A DNA stretch of 64,000 bases, taken from contig NZ_CP035108.1 of the NCBI RefSeq assembly GCF_004087915.1, positions 1,240,001-1,304,000 of the forward strand, written 5' to 3'. This DNA is from Geovibrio thiophilus. GTDB lineage: Bacteria > Chrysiogenota > Deferribacteres > Deferribacterales > Geovibrionaceae. A program made the position numbers and the translations under genes. Numbering within the stretch: the stretch's first letter is position 1; every line of letters starts with the position of its first letter. The notes beneath the pieces were generated by a model. The model was not told the DNA's origin. It did not search any database and saw only the letters and a list, made by a program, of their open reading frames with translations. Shown one piece after another: positions 33,340 through 41,536 of this stretch.

Positions 33340-36300
33340 ATGAAAGGTGTGTTCAGGTTATGTTTCAACATTATTTTTCTGTCCGCGTTTCTTATATTTT
33401 CTGCGGTTTCCTGCGGAGACAATGTCTCTGACAGTGAGACAGATAAGGTCAGCGTCCGTCTTAAAATGGACGGACTCTTTGAGGATGCCGGAAGAAGTAA
33501 GAGAACCTCTGTCGGCGGGCATACGGTAAGCAGTCTGTATCTTGATGTTTCTGCCTCGGGGTGGTCAGGGCTGAGGCTTAACCTCACTGATATGCTTAAC
33601 AGAAACGAAAACGAAGTTGATGTGGAGATCACAGCCGGAAAGATATACACCTTTGCGGTGAGCGCATATACTTCCGGCAATGTTCTTCTTTGCAGCGGTT
33701 CAGAAAGCGCAATGATCCGCGCTAATTCAGAAGTTAATATCAATCTGGTCTGCGCTCTTCAGATTAGTGTGGATCTTTCATCCGCCAAGGTCGAAGGCGT
33801 TATGAACTTCCTTGACTACCAAAGCCTTCCGTCAGTGCAGACTGTTATGCAGAATCTCACGGACGCGATAGATGACGGCGTGAACCTCAGTGAGGTTCAG
33901 GATGCAGTGGAGGAAGCGGAGCTTGCGGCGGGAAGTTCTGTCAGAAGTAAAAACTCCCAGAGCTACCGAAATCTGGTTGCAGGTCTCAAGGCGCTTAAAC
34001 AGAGCTCCGCTGCCGCTTTTAACGCATTTAAAAGCATGGTGAACGCTCTTGACAACACGGCGGAACTTAAGGAAGCCGCATCTATTCTTGAAAGTGTTCT
34101 GGAAGAAGGGCTTAAGCCTGAAATATCCGTAAGCCCCCCCTCAGTGAGCTTCGGTGATGTCGCCGTGAACACCTTTTCTCCTGAGGAAACTGTACTGATA
34201 ACAAACTCCGGCAATTACAGGCTTAATATAAGCAGTGTAATGTCTTCAAATAATTACAGCTTCATGGCTGATATGTCCGGAGGCTCCTCACCCTGCGGCA
34301 GTACGCCTTTTACACTTGTTCCGCAGGCAAGCTGCACAGTTACTGTGAAGGCTCACCCCGTGACAGCGGGGATCTTAAACGGCACGCTGAGTATAATCTC
34401 ATCGGACGCATCGGTTGACTCTGCTTCTGCGGCTCTCACCGTGAACGGAACGGTAACGGCAGCTCCCGTCATTACTGCGGATACCTCAAAGCTCGACTTC
34501 GGCGCGGTTGCAACGGGGCACTTCCTCACAAAAAACGTTACACTCACTAACGGCGGTACGACACCTGCCACGGGCATAACGGCATCCTTCACAGGCGGGA
34601 ACGGCTACACAGAAACAACCGGCTGCACCAGCCTTTCGGCAGGGCAGAGCTGTACCATTACTGTGAGATTTGAGCCCGCTTCCCCCGCCGGATTAAGAGA
34701 TTCCGTGATGACAATAAGCTCTAACGCCGCGGATGTTTCGGTTGAGCTGAGAGGTTATGCCGTGGTTGACGGCACTATGGCGTCGGAAGTGCTGTTTGAA
34801 GACACAGGATTTAACTCCATTACCGAAAAAAGCATAGCAGTATGCGGGGGAGGCAAGGCGCATGCGGTATTTTCCTCCAACGGCAAACTCACTTACGGCT
34901 TTTATGACGGTTCTGCGTGGATGTTAAGCAATATGGGAGCCGAACCGGACGAATGGGACAAAGCTGTGATCACAGCGGATTCGGACTGCATGCCGCATGT
35001 CGCTTATACAAAGGATCAGACTCTTCATTACGCCCAGAGCAGAACATCCGGCTTCTGGCAGCATTATGAAGTTGATCCTTCCATGACACTGAGAATGGAC
35101 GGCGCGTTATCCATAGCCGCGGACGGAACGGATATTTATATATCAAGCATAGCTGAAGGCACAGACTCTGTAGTTGTTGATAAAACAGCCGACTTCGGGG
35201 CGACCTTCACCAGAAGAACCGTTGAGAGCGGGCTGGCAGGACCTGAAAGCACAATGCTCAAAATAGATTCCGCAGGCGTAATACACATTGTCTATAAAGA
35301 CAGCGACGGCATTCACTATGCCGACAGCACATCGGATCCGTGGGCGGTGGATGAGGAAATAGCCGACGGCTACAACCCCTCAATCGCTTTTTCCGGCTCG
35401 GAGGTTCATGTTATTTATCACAACGGCGGTCTTTACGAGGTTGTCAAAAGCGATATTGCCGGATGGACTTCGGTACCGATTGAAATAGACAACACGCCAA
35501 TGAACGGCTTAGCAGCTCTCTCCATTCCGGGCGGAATTGAGGTTTATTATAAATATACCGATACTCACAAAATTATGAAAAGCACATACGACGGCACATG
35601 GTCGGCTCCTGCCGAATTATATGACAACGTCATACCGTTTTTTACAGGAAGCGCCATGATAGCCGCTTCAGCCGCATCAAACGGCGACAGGATCGTCGTT
35701 TATGACGAAAAAGCAGTCCTCTCCTCCAAAAGCTGTACAGGCGGAACTTGGGGCAATTCGGTACCAGTCCAGATGCTGCTGGGCATAAATTCAGCCCTGT
35801 CGTTTGATGTGGAGTTTGTTCCGGAAGGAGCAGATTTCTCAGGTGTTCTCGGAGATTTTCTCTACGACACAAGCGGCGGACTATACATATTCCGAATGGA
35901 AAGCGGGGGTGTTTCGGCTGAGGTTCTTGATACTCCGGAAAAGTACATTGTTAAGGGTGTGGATTTTCTGAATACCGGCTCCGGCGAATCCGTGTGCTAT
36001 GTTTATGAAACAGGGGTATCCCGCAAGCTCGGTTATTTTGACGGAGATACATATGCCTCACATGCGGCAATGGATGACTCTACCTCAAAAACATGCGCTC
36101 TGGAGAAAGATGATACAGGCGGCATATACATAGCCTACGGCGACAGCGCTTCAAAACCTGCACTCCGCAAAATCGGAACAGGAGTTTCCGGCGGGCTTAA
36201 CGCAGACGTCAGTGAAACAGGGATGAGCATGAGGTTTCTTCCGTCCGAAAACAAGCTTTATTTCGTTTACTATGATGTTTCAAACGATTACTATGGTTTT

Positions 36301-37095
36301 AACTATTTCAGCAACACCAACGGCTTGACAGTTGAGAGCGTGTCACATGAAAGTGCTTATGCGGATCTCGCCGTGTCGTCGTCCGGTTCACTTGTTTACC
36401 TCTTCGGGGGTTCTGATGCAGCCGGCAATTCAACGGTTATGCTCGCCGAGTGCGAAGCGGATCTTTCTTCCTGCGATACGGAGGAGATTTACTCTCCGGC
36501 GGCAGGAAACTACGTGGACGGTGTATCGCTTGCTGTGGACAGTTCGGATCATATTTACGCAGGTATAATTGAGAGCGGAGAAAAGGTTGTTCTGGTTGAA
36601 GGTGTGCTGGGTGATACCTACACAGTGCATACTCTCGAAAGCTCCGATAATGTGAGTTCAGGCTCGTATGACGGCATAAAAGTTCTCACAGATCCGGTTA
36701 CAGGACTTGTATCTGTATTTTATCGCAGCGGCAGCAAGCTTCTGCATGAAACAGAAAGTCTTATACCTGTCCTGAGTCTTTCCCATGTTTATAAAAACTT
36801 CGGCAGGATCACAATGGGGACAAATTCGGCGGAGCTTGCGATAACTCTTGCCAACAGCGGCACACAGATGATGAGCGTGGAAGATATAAGCCTAGAACAC
36901 GGAGACAGCTTTATTCTGGAAACAGAATACGGAGCAGGTTCCTGCCCGCAGGATCAGTTCTCGCTTTATCCGGGTGAATCATGCTCCGTGAAGGTTAAAT
37001 TCCGCCCGCTCGCGTCAGGCGCTTTTGGCGACAGGCTGGTTGTGGAAACTGACAGAAGCACGGAAATGACGAGCCTGTTCGGGGTGGGGCAGTAG
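33340..37095 (+). CDS. Large lipoprotein with choice-of-anchor D (ASPM/HYDIN-like) domains
   Basis: The ATG at 33340 (with CGGGAG before it) opens a lipoprotein signal (NIIFLSAFLIFSAVSC); an in-frame upstream start at 33262 is rejected. The 1251-aa protein has four parts. An N-terminal domain is shared with the 489-aa lipoprotein (about residues 30-145). Two ASPM/HYDIN-like beta domains follow at about 265-500 (FGDVAVNTFSPEETVLITNS, then FGAVATGHFLTKNVTLTNGG). A long middle region has repeats of an HVAYTKDQTLHYA type that look like propeller blades. A third anchor-type domain closes the protein (KNFGRITMGTNSAELAITLA). It may be a surface-exposed scaffold. Function unknown. Confidence 0.75.
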   Translation: MKGVFRLCFNIIFLSAFLIFSAVSCGDNVSDSETDKVSVRLKMDGLFEDAGRSKRTSVGGHTVSSLYLDVSASGWSGLRLNLTDMLNRNENEVDVEITAGKIYTFAVSAYTSGNVLLCSGSESAMIRANSEVNINLVCALQISVDLSSAKVEGVMNFLDYQSLPSVQTVMQNLTDAIDDGVNLSEVQDAVEEAELAAGSSVRSKNSQSYRNLVAGLKALKQSSAAAFNAFKSMVNALDNTAELKEAASILESVLEEGLKPEISVSPPSVSFGDVAVNTFSPEETVLITNSGNYRLNISSVMSSNNYSFMADMSGGSSPCGSTPFTLVPQASCTVTVKAHPVTAGILNGTLSIISSDASVDSASAALTVNGTVTAAPVITADTSKLDFGAVATGHFLTKNVTLTNGGTTPATGITASFTGGNGYTETTGCTSLSAGQSCTITVRFEPASPAGLRDSVMTISSNAADVSVELRGYAVVDGTMASEVLFEDTGFNSITEKSIAVCGGGKAHAVFSSNGKLTYGFYDGSAWMLSNMGAEPDEWDKAVITADSDCMPHVAYTKDQTLHYAQSRTSGFWQHYEVDPSMTLRMDGALSIAADGTDIYISSIAEGTDSVVVDKTADFGATFTRRTVESGLAGPESTMLKIDSAGVIHIVYKDSDGIHYADSTSDPWAVDEEIADGYNPSIAFSGSEVHVIYHNGGLYEVVKSDIAGWTSVPIEIDNTPMNGLAALSIPGGIEVYYKYTDTHKIMKSTYDGTWSAPAELYDNVIPFFTGSAMIAASAASNGDRIVVYDEKAVLSSKSCTGGTWGNSVPVQMLLGINSALSFDVEFVPEGADFSGVLGDFLYDTSGGLYIFRMESGGVSAEVLDTPEKYIVKGVDFLNTGSGESVCYVYETGVSRKLGYFDGDTYASHAAMDDSTSKTCALEKDDTGGIYIAYGDSASKPALRKIGTGVSGGLNADVSETGMSMRFLPSENKLYFVYYDVSNDYYGFNYFSNTNGLTVESVSHESAYADLAVSSSGSLVYLFGGSDAAGNSTVMLAECEADLSSCDTEEIYSPAAGNYVDGVSLAVDSSDHIYAGIIESGEKVVLVEGVLGDTYTVHTLESSDNVSSGSYDGIKVLTDPVTGLVSVFYRSGSKLLHETESLIPVLSLSHVYKNFGRITMGTNSAELAITLANSGTQMMSVEDISLEHGDSFILETEYGAGSCPQDQFSLYPGESCSVKVKFRPLASGAFGDRLVVETDRSTEMTSLFGVGQ

Positions 37096-37107
37096 ATTGA
37101 AATGAGA

Positions 37108-37137
37108 GGCTTCCCGTTGTTAGGGAAGCCGTTTCTG
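37108..37137. terminator. Terminator between the large lipoprotein gene and nifV
   Basis: GGCTTCCC-GTTGTTA-GGGAAGCC is a perfect 8-bp stem followed on the plus strand by GTTTCTGT. It is placed between two convergent genes (stops at 37095 and 37140) and could act in both directions. Confidence 0.75.
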
Positions 37138-37139
37138 TA

Positions 37140-38258
37140 TTATATGGCGATGCTTTTATAAAGCTCTATAACTTCGCTGTTGTTCAGGCAGCGTTTCTTT
37201 CTGCCGCTGATATTTTTGGCGGCTTCAAGGAGCGCCTTCACTGTTTCGGAAGTGTATTCCAGCCCGTGAGACTTAAGAATGTATTCCAGTATTCCTCTGC
37301 CCGAGTGCTTGCCCACTACAAGCCTTCTCTCCATCCCCAGTTCCGCCGGATCAAAGGCTTCGTAGTTGTTGGGATTTTTCAGTATTCCGTCTGTGTGTAT
37401 GCCGGACTCATGGGTAAACATCAGCTCGCCGATCACCGGTCTGTAAGGCTCAATTGCCCTGCCGGAAGCCTTTGATACATATTCACTGAGGCTTTTTATA
37501 CACGAGTGATCAAATCCGTCCTCAATACCGTAAACATGGCGGGATGCCATGACTATCTCTTCCAGAGGGGCGTTGCCCGCTCTCTCCCCGAGACCTATGA
37601 CTGTTGTGTTGACGTGTGTGGCGCCCGCTCTGATTGCAGCCAGCGAGTTTGCCGTAGCCAGCCCGAAATCGTTGTGAGCGTGGATCTCAACATCTATCTG
37701 AGCTTCCTCTATAATGCGTTTAACCGTCTCATAGGTCGAAAAAGGATCGAGTATCCCGACTGTGTCGCAGTAGCGGAAGCGTGCCCCGCCGTGCTCCTTT
37801 ACCAGCTTCGCGTATTCTGTCACAAAATCAATGTCCGCTCTTGAGGCATCTTCGCCGCCGACGGACACATAAAGATTTTTCGATACGCAGAAGTCTATGA
37901 CACGCCTTATCTGATTCTTGATCCATTCACGATCCTTGTTCAGCTTGGTTTTTATCTGTATGTCCGACAGGGGGAGGGAGATTTCCACCGAATCGGCTCC
38001 TGCGTTGATTGATGCCTGAACATCGCTTATGAGCGCCCTGTTCCATGCGATTATGCGGGCGTTTAAGCCGAGATCCACTATGCGTGAGAAGACTCTGCTC
38101 TCCTCTTCGCCCATTACGGGGATTCCCGCCTCAATCTCCTGAACGCCTATTTTATCAAGTCCTTTGACTATCTCCAGTTTTTCAGGGAGGGTGAAGCTGA
38201 CCCCGGGGGTCTGCTCTCCGTCACGGAGGGTTGTGTCGTCTATCACAAAGCTTTTCAT
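37140..38258 (-). CDS. nifV: Homocitrate synthase
   Basis: This 372-aa TIM-barrel enzyme has the HMGL-like signatures [16 protein letters not shown] near the N-terminus and [17 protein letters not shown] with [20 protein letters not shown] in the centre. NifV condenses acetyl-CoA and 2-oxoglutarate to homocitrate, the organic ligand of FeMo-cofactor. The NifV call over LeuA or another homolog comes from length, sequence pattern and the sigma-54/NifA-type promoter shared with nifB. It is divergent from nifB and ends next to a terminator. Structural nif genes are not in the window. Confidence 0.85.
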   Translation of the reverse strand: MKSFVIDDTTLRDGEQTPGVSFTLPEKLEIVKGLDKIGVQEIEAGIPVMGEEESRVFSRIVDLGLNARIIAWNRALISDVQASINAGADSVEISLPLSDIQIKTKLNKDREWIKNQIRRVIDFCVSKNLYVSVGGEDASRADIDFVTEYAKLVKEHGGARFRYCDTVGILDPFSTYETVKRIIEEAQIDVEIHAHNDFGLATANSLAAIRAGATHVNTTVIGLGERAGNAPLEEIVMASRHVYGIEDGFDHSCIKSLSEYVSKASGRAIEPYRPVIGELMFTHESGIHTDGILKNPNNYEAFDPAELGMERRLVVGKHSGRGILEYILKSHGLEYTSETVKALLEAAKNISGRKKRCLNNSEVIELYKSIAI

Positions 38259-38298
38259 ATATGCCTCCTTACAACGGGCGTCCTTTGTTTATTACACC

Positions 38299-38314
38299 TG
38301 CAAAACCCGTGCCA
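38299..38314 (-). promoter_or_regulatory. Sigma-54 promoter of nifV
   Basis: On the minus strand TGGCACG-GGTT-TTGCA is a perfect -24/-12 match. The predicted start is near 38287, leaving about 28 bases of leader with an AAGGAGG site before the nifV ATG at 38258. Confidence 0.9.
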
Positions 38315-38371
38315 TAGGTGTTTTCTTGTACGAATTGATATTTATCAGATATTTAGAGAGTTGCGGCACAT

Positions 38372-38387
38372 TGTCGCAACAATGACA
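38372..38387. promoter_or_regulatory. NifA-type upstream activator site 1 (TGT-N10-ACA)
   Basis: TGT-CGCAACAATG-ACA fits the NifA enhancer consensus exactly. It lies about 90 bases upstream of the nifB sigma-54 promoter and about 60 upstream of the nifV one, so it can serve both directions. Confidence 0.75.
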
Positions 38388-38400
38388 AAGTTACAAACAT

Positions 38401-38416
38401 TGTAAGGTTTCGGACA
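38401..38416. promoter_or_regulatory. NifA-type upstream activator site 2 (TGT-N10-ACA)
   Basis: TGT-AAGGTTTCGG-ACA is a second exact match 29 bases from site 1, close to three helical turns, so two NifA dimers could sit on nearly the same face of the DNA. Confidence 0.75.
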
Positions 38417-38460
38417 AAGTGACAATTTTATAAGTTATTGATAGTTAATGAAGTGATGTT

Positions 38461-38476
38461 TGGCAGGCTTTTTGCA
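38461..38476 (+). promoter_or_regulatory. Sigma-54 promoter of nifB
   Basis: TGGCAGG-CTTT-TTGCA has the GG and GC at correct spacing and matches the consensus at all key bases except position 6 (G for C). The predicted start near 38487 leaves a short leader with an AAGGAGA site before the ATG at 38504. Confidence 0.85.
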
Positions 38477-38503
38477 TAGAGTCTGGCATAAGGAGAGTGC
38501 GTT

Positions 38504-39844
38504 ATGGACAGAGAAACAATCAAACAAAAGGTAGAGAAACACCCCTGTTACTGTGCCGGTGCGCACATGAAATATTCACGCATACATCTCCCCGTTGCTC
38601 CCGCATGCAACATACAGTGCAACTACTGCAACCGCAAGTTTGATTGCAGCAACGAGTCTCGCCCGGGTGTGACAAGCGATATTCTCACTCCCGAGCAGGC
38701 GCTTGAGAAAACAATCTCCGCTTATCACGCAGTTGAGAACCTCAGCGTGGCTGGCATAGCGGGTCCCGGTGACGCGCTTGCGAACCCTGAGGAAACCTTC
38801 GGCACATTCAGGCTGATAAAGGAGTTCAACCCCGAAATCAAGCTCTGTCTCAGCACAAACGGTCTTGCTCTTCCCAAATATATTGATCAGATAGTGGAAC
38901 TGGGCATAGAGCATGTAACGGTCACAATGAACGCCGTTGACCCTGAAATCGCTGTTAAGATATATGACAACGTAGGCGGAGAAAAGGGTATCGAAGCCGT
39001 CAAAAAGCTTATCGGCAACCAGATCTTGGGTATACGCATGCTTGTGGCTGAGAATGTTATAGTTAAAATAAATTCGGTACTCATTCCCGGAGTAAATGAC
39101 GAACACATAGCCGAAGTGGCTAAAACCATAAAGGAGCTGGGCGCTTACATCCATAATGTAATACCCCTGATGTCAAAAAAGGAATACGGAACTAAGTTTG
39201 CAGAAATGGAGGTTCCCGAACCCGACTGCGCTATGCTTGCCAAGGTCAGAAACGACTGTGAGGATGCCATGGGCAGCTCAGAGAACATCATGAGCCACTG
39301 CCGCCAGTGCAGGGCGGACGCGGTGGGCAAGCTGGGGAGCGTATCCAAAATAGGCGACCTCTCTCTTGATGAGCATTCCAGAACACACAGTGACGCCGTT
39401 TTCGGCAAGCTGAACGAACTCGCCAAGGCGGATGTCAGCGTCGGTGTGGCGGAGCTTAAGGATTTCCTCGCAGACCGCACAGTAAGAATCGCCGTTGCTT
39501 CCTCAAACGGACGCTATCTTGATTCCAATTTCGGAAAAGCGGGAAGATTTGAAATATACGCTTTCACAGAGAGCGGTTACGCACATGAAAAAACATTCGA
39601 TCTCGCCGCGGAGATAGCCGGCTCCCCCGAAAACAGACTGGATGCCAGAACATCGGCTATAATATCCGGTCTTGGTATCTGCAACGCCGTTGTCTTCCGT
39701 AAAATAGGCAACAGCGCAGCAGAAGAGATGAAAAACTTAGGCATAGCCCCCGTGGTGGGAACGGCTTATAACGTGTGCCTGAAAGAGGCATGGAAAGCGG
39801 CTGAAAAAATCATAGCTCCTGAAAAGGCGGAGGTGAAAAAATGA
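38504..39844 (+). CDS. nifB: FeMo-cofactor biosynthesis protein NifB (radical SAM plus NifX-like domain)
   Basis: This is a 446-aa enzyme. The radical SAM domain (residues about 30-270) has the CNIQCNYC cluster motif (C-x3-C-x2-C), and the preceding HPCYCAGAHMKYSRIHLP is typical of NifB. It turns two Fe4S4 units and a SAM-derived carbon into NifB-co, the precursor of FeMo-cofactor. A C-terminal NifX/NafY-like cofactor-binding domain (about 320-435; VRIAVASSNGRYLDSNFGKA, then FEIYAF) is fused, as in many NifB proteins. It is expressed from a sigma-54 promoter with two NifA sites. Its stop overlaps the start of the TOBE gene. Confidence 0.95.
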   Translation: MDRETIKQKVEKHPCYCAGAHMKYSRIHLPVAPACNIQCNYCNRKFDCSNESRPGVTSDILTPEQALEKTISAYHAVENLSVAGIAGPGDALANPEETFGTFRLIKEFNPEIKLCLSTNGLALPKYIDQIVELGIEHVTVTMNAVDPEIAVKIYDNVGGEKGIEAVKKLIGNQILGIRMLVAENVIVKINSVLIPGVNDEHIAEVAKTIKELGAYIHNVIPLMSKKEYGTKFAEMEVPEPDCAMLAKVRNDCEDAMGSSENIMSHCRQCRADAVGKLGSVSKIGDLSLDEHSRTHSDAVFGKLNELAKADVSVGVAELKDFLADRTVRIAVASSNGRYLDSNFGKAGRFEIYAFTESGYAHEKTFDLAAEIAGSPENRLDARTSAIISGLGICNAVVFRKIGNSAAEEMKNLGIAPVVGTAYNVCLKEAWKAAEKIIAPEKAEVKK

Positions 39845-40134
39845 TAACAGCACCGGGACTTTCATCCAGAGACTTTAACGGACAGCTTATTAAGGGCACT
39901 GTTATAGAGGTGGATTCGGGACTTATAAACGCTTCCGTCCTGATTCAGTCCGGCAAGCGCACCATAAGCATTATGATGTCCGCGGCAGAACTTGTAAAAG
40001 CCGGAATCACAGTAAACAGCACGGTTTTCTGTCTGATGAGCGGAAAGGACATAACAATAATAACGGATATAAAGGAATATATGACCAAGCTTCAGAAGAA
40101 GAATCCTAATCTGGAGACTTATCTTGTAAAATAA
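39841..40134 (+). CDS. Molbindin/TOBE-type small protein encoded with nifB
   Basis: This 97-aa protein overlaps nifB by four bases. Its first two thirds look like a Mop/TOBE OB-fold domain that binds oxyanions such as molybdate (FNGQLIKGTVIEVDSGLINA, then SVLIQSGKRTISIMMSAAEL). The C-terminal KLQKKNPNLETYLVK is a helix. Coupled expression with NifB suggests a role in molybdenum storage or supply for FeMo-cofactor. Molybdate binding is inferred, not shown, because key residues vary in this family. Confidence 0.7.
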   Translation: MITAPGLSSRDFNGQLIKGTVIEVDSGLINASVLIQSGKRTISIMMSAAELVKAGITVNSTVFCLMSGKDITIITDIKEYMTKLQKKNPNLETYLVK

Positions 40135-40207
40135 ATCTGAGATTTCCTGACGGTATGCTCGGCACACTGTCAGGATTAGAAAGCTAACACCTTTCGACCC
40201 TCCTTAT

Positions 40208-40240
40208 GAAAGACCGGAGTTCGCCGCTCCGGTCTTTCCA
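40208..40240 (+). terminator. Terminator of the nifB-TOBE operon
   Basis: GAAAGACCGGAG ... CTCCGGTCTTTC is a perfect 12-bp stem with loop TTCGCCG, about 75 bases past the stop, followed by CATTTAT. An inner hairpin CCTGAC...GTCAGG (40146-40174) lies between. On the minus strand A-rich sequence follows, so it may also act there. Confidence 0.8.
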
Positions 40241-40278
40241 TTTATCGCCGCCTGCCGTGCCGTCCGTGGGAAAGTTTT

Positions 40279-40302
40279 GCTTCACTGCGAACGAAGTGAA
40301 GC
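40279..40302. repeat. Dispersed palindromic repeat fragment (GCTTCACT/AGTGAAGC)
   Basis: GCTTCACT-GCGAACGA-AGTGAAGC is a perfect 8-bp hairpin. It contains the GCGAAC...GTGAAGC element seen at 2692, 9931 and 56138, so it belongs to the same dispersed family. It sits between the nifB terminator and the convergent metallo-hydrolase gene. Confidence 0.5.
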
Positions 40303-40335
40303 CGTCTCACATTCGAGGGGACGGGTGGATTTTCA

Positions 40336-41352
40336 TCACCGCACAACATAGGTTGCCCCGAACTCCGGCACAATAAACTCACTCTCCGCAAGCCCTGCCG
40401 CCTCACGTGCTTTTACAAGGTCTGCGGCGGGTTCGTCTATTCCTTCATCGGTAAGCTGGACTGTGCCGAAGTGACCGCCTATGCTGAATTTAGAATTAAT
40501 CTCCTGATGTATCTGCACGGATTCCTCCGGATTGACGTGGGAATACTTCATGAACCATCTTGGCTCATACGCCCCTATGGGAATAAGCGCCAGCTCAAAA
40601 CTGCCGAATTTGTCCGCTATCATTTTATCATGGCTGCCCTTTGCCGTATCACCGGCAAAGTATATGTTGCCTGAACTCCCGGTGAGCACAAAGCCACCCC
40701 ACAGAGTCATATTTCTGTCCCACAGTGTGCGGGCGGAAAAATGCCTTGCCGGAACAAACGTGATTTTCAGCCCCTTGAACTCAGTCTCTTCCCACCAGTC
40801 CATCTCCGTAACGTTTTTGAACCCTGTTTCCCGTATGTCCGGCACATTGCCCAGTCCGGTATATACGGCGGCATCGGGGAACAATCCGTGCAGCTTTTCA
40901 AGAGCGGGTTTGTCCATATGCTCATAGTGGTTATGGCTGATGAGGATTACATCCACAGGCGGCAGATCCTCCATCCTCACACCGGCATCCCTGACACGTT
41001 TCGGTCCTGCCCATGTGAAAGGGCTTGCTCTGTATGAGAAAAAAGGGTCGGTTAGTATGTTGAGCCCGTCAGTCTGTATAAGGAATGTGCTGTGATTTAT
41101 GAAGGTCACCGAGAGCCCGTCCACTCTCCCGTTCGGGATTTTCTGCGGTGTGCTGTCCACCCACTCCGGCCATTCTGCTTTATTTGAACTGAAACGCCAT
41201 TTCCAGACATCCCACCTTGAGCGTTCCGGACGGGGATCATAATTATAGAATCTTTCGCCGTCAAAAGGCGCGTTTACTTGTGCTCTCTCAACTTTTGCCG
41301 ATGCCGAGCAGCCCGCCATAAACAAGGCGAGAAGAATAATTCTCAAATCCAT
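40336..41352 (-). CDS. Lipid-anchored metallo-beta-lactamase-fold hydrolase (NAPE-PLD/UlaG-like)
   Basis: This 338-aa protein has a short lipoprotein signal (RIILLALFMAGC, lipid Cys15). The MBL fold begins near residue 80, with DGLSVTFINHSTFLIQTDG and the metal motif SHNHYEHMD (His140, His142, Glu144, His145, Asp147), and later YFAGDTAKGSHDKMI. The layout is like the NAPE-PLD/UlaG branch, which hydrolyses phosphodiesters or lactones. Unusually, the motif reads HxHxEH, with Glu where Asp is the common metal ligand. It probably acts on lipid-type substrates in the periplasm, which is an inference from anchor and family only. Confidence 0.8.
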   Translation of the reverse strand: MDLRIILLALFMAGCSASAKVERAQVNAPFDGERFYNYDPRPERSRWDVWKWRFSSNKAEWPEWVDSTPQKIPNGRVDGLSVTFINHSTFLIQTDGLNILTDPFFSYRASPFTWAGPKRVRDAGVRMEDLPPVDVILISHNHYEHMDKPALEKLHGLFPDAAVYTGLGNVPDIRETGFKNVTEMDWWEETEFKGLKITFVPARHFSARTLWDRNMTLWGGFVLTGSSGNIYFAGDTAKGSHDKMIADKFGSFELALIPIGAYEPRWFMKYSHVNPEESVQIHQEINSKFSIGGHFGTVQLTDEGIDEPAADLVKAREAAGLAESEFIVPEFGATYVVR

Positions 41353-41536
41353 TAAATCCCCCTGAACCGGATTAATAATATATTAAACCTGACTATTTCC
41401 GGCATAAAAAGTTTGCTCATTATGCAGATTTCATTTAATAAAAATACTGGACAATAGCCTGTATTAGTTGCTATTGTTGCTTTTGTTCTGGTAATACCTC
41501 TTTCCCATATACAATAGTTCTACTGGGGGTTGAACT

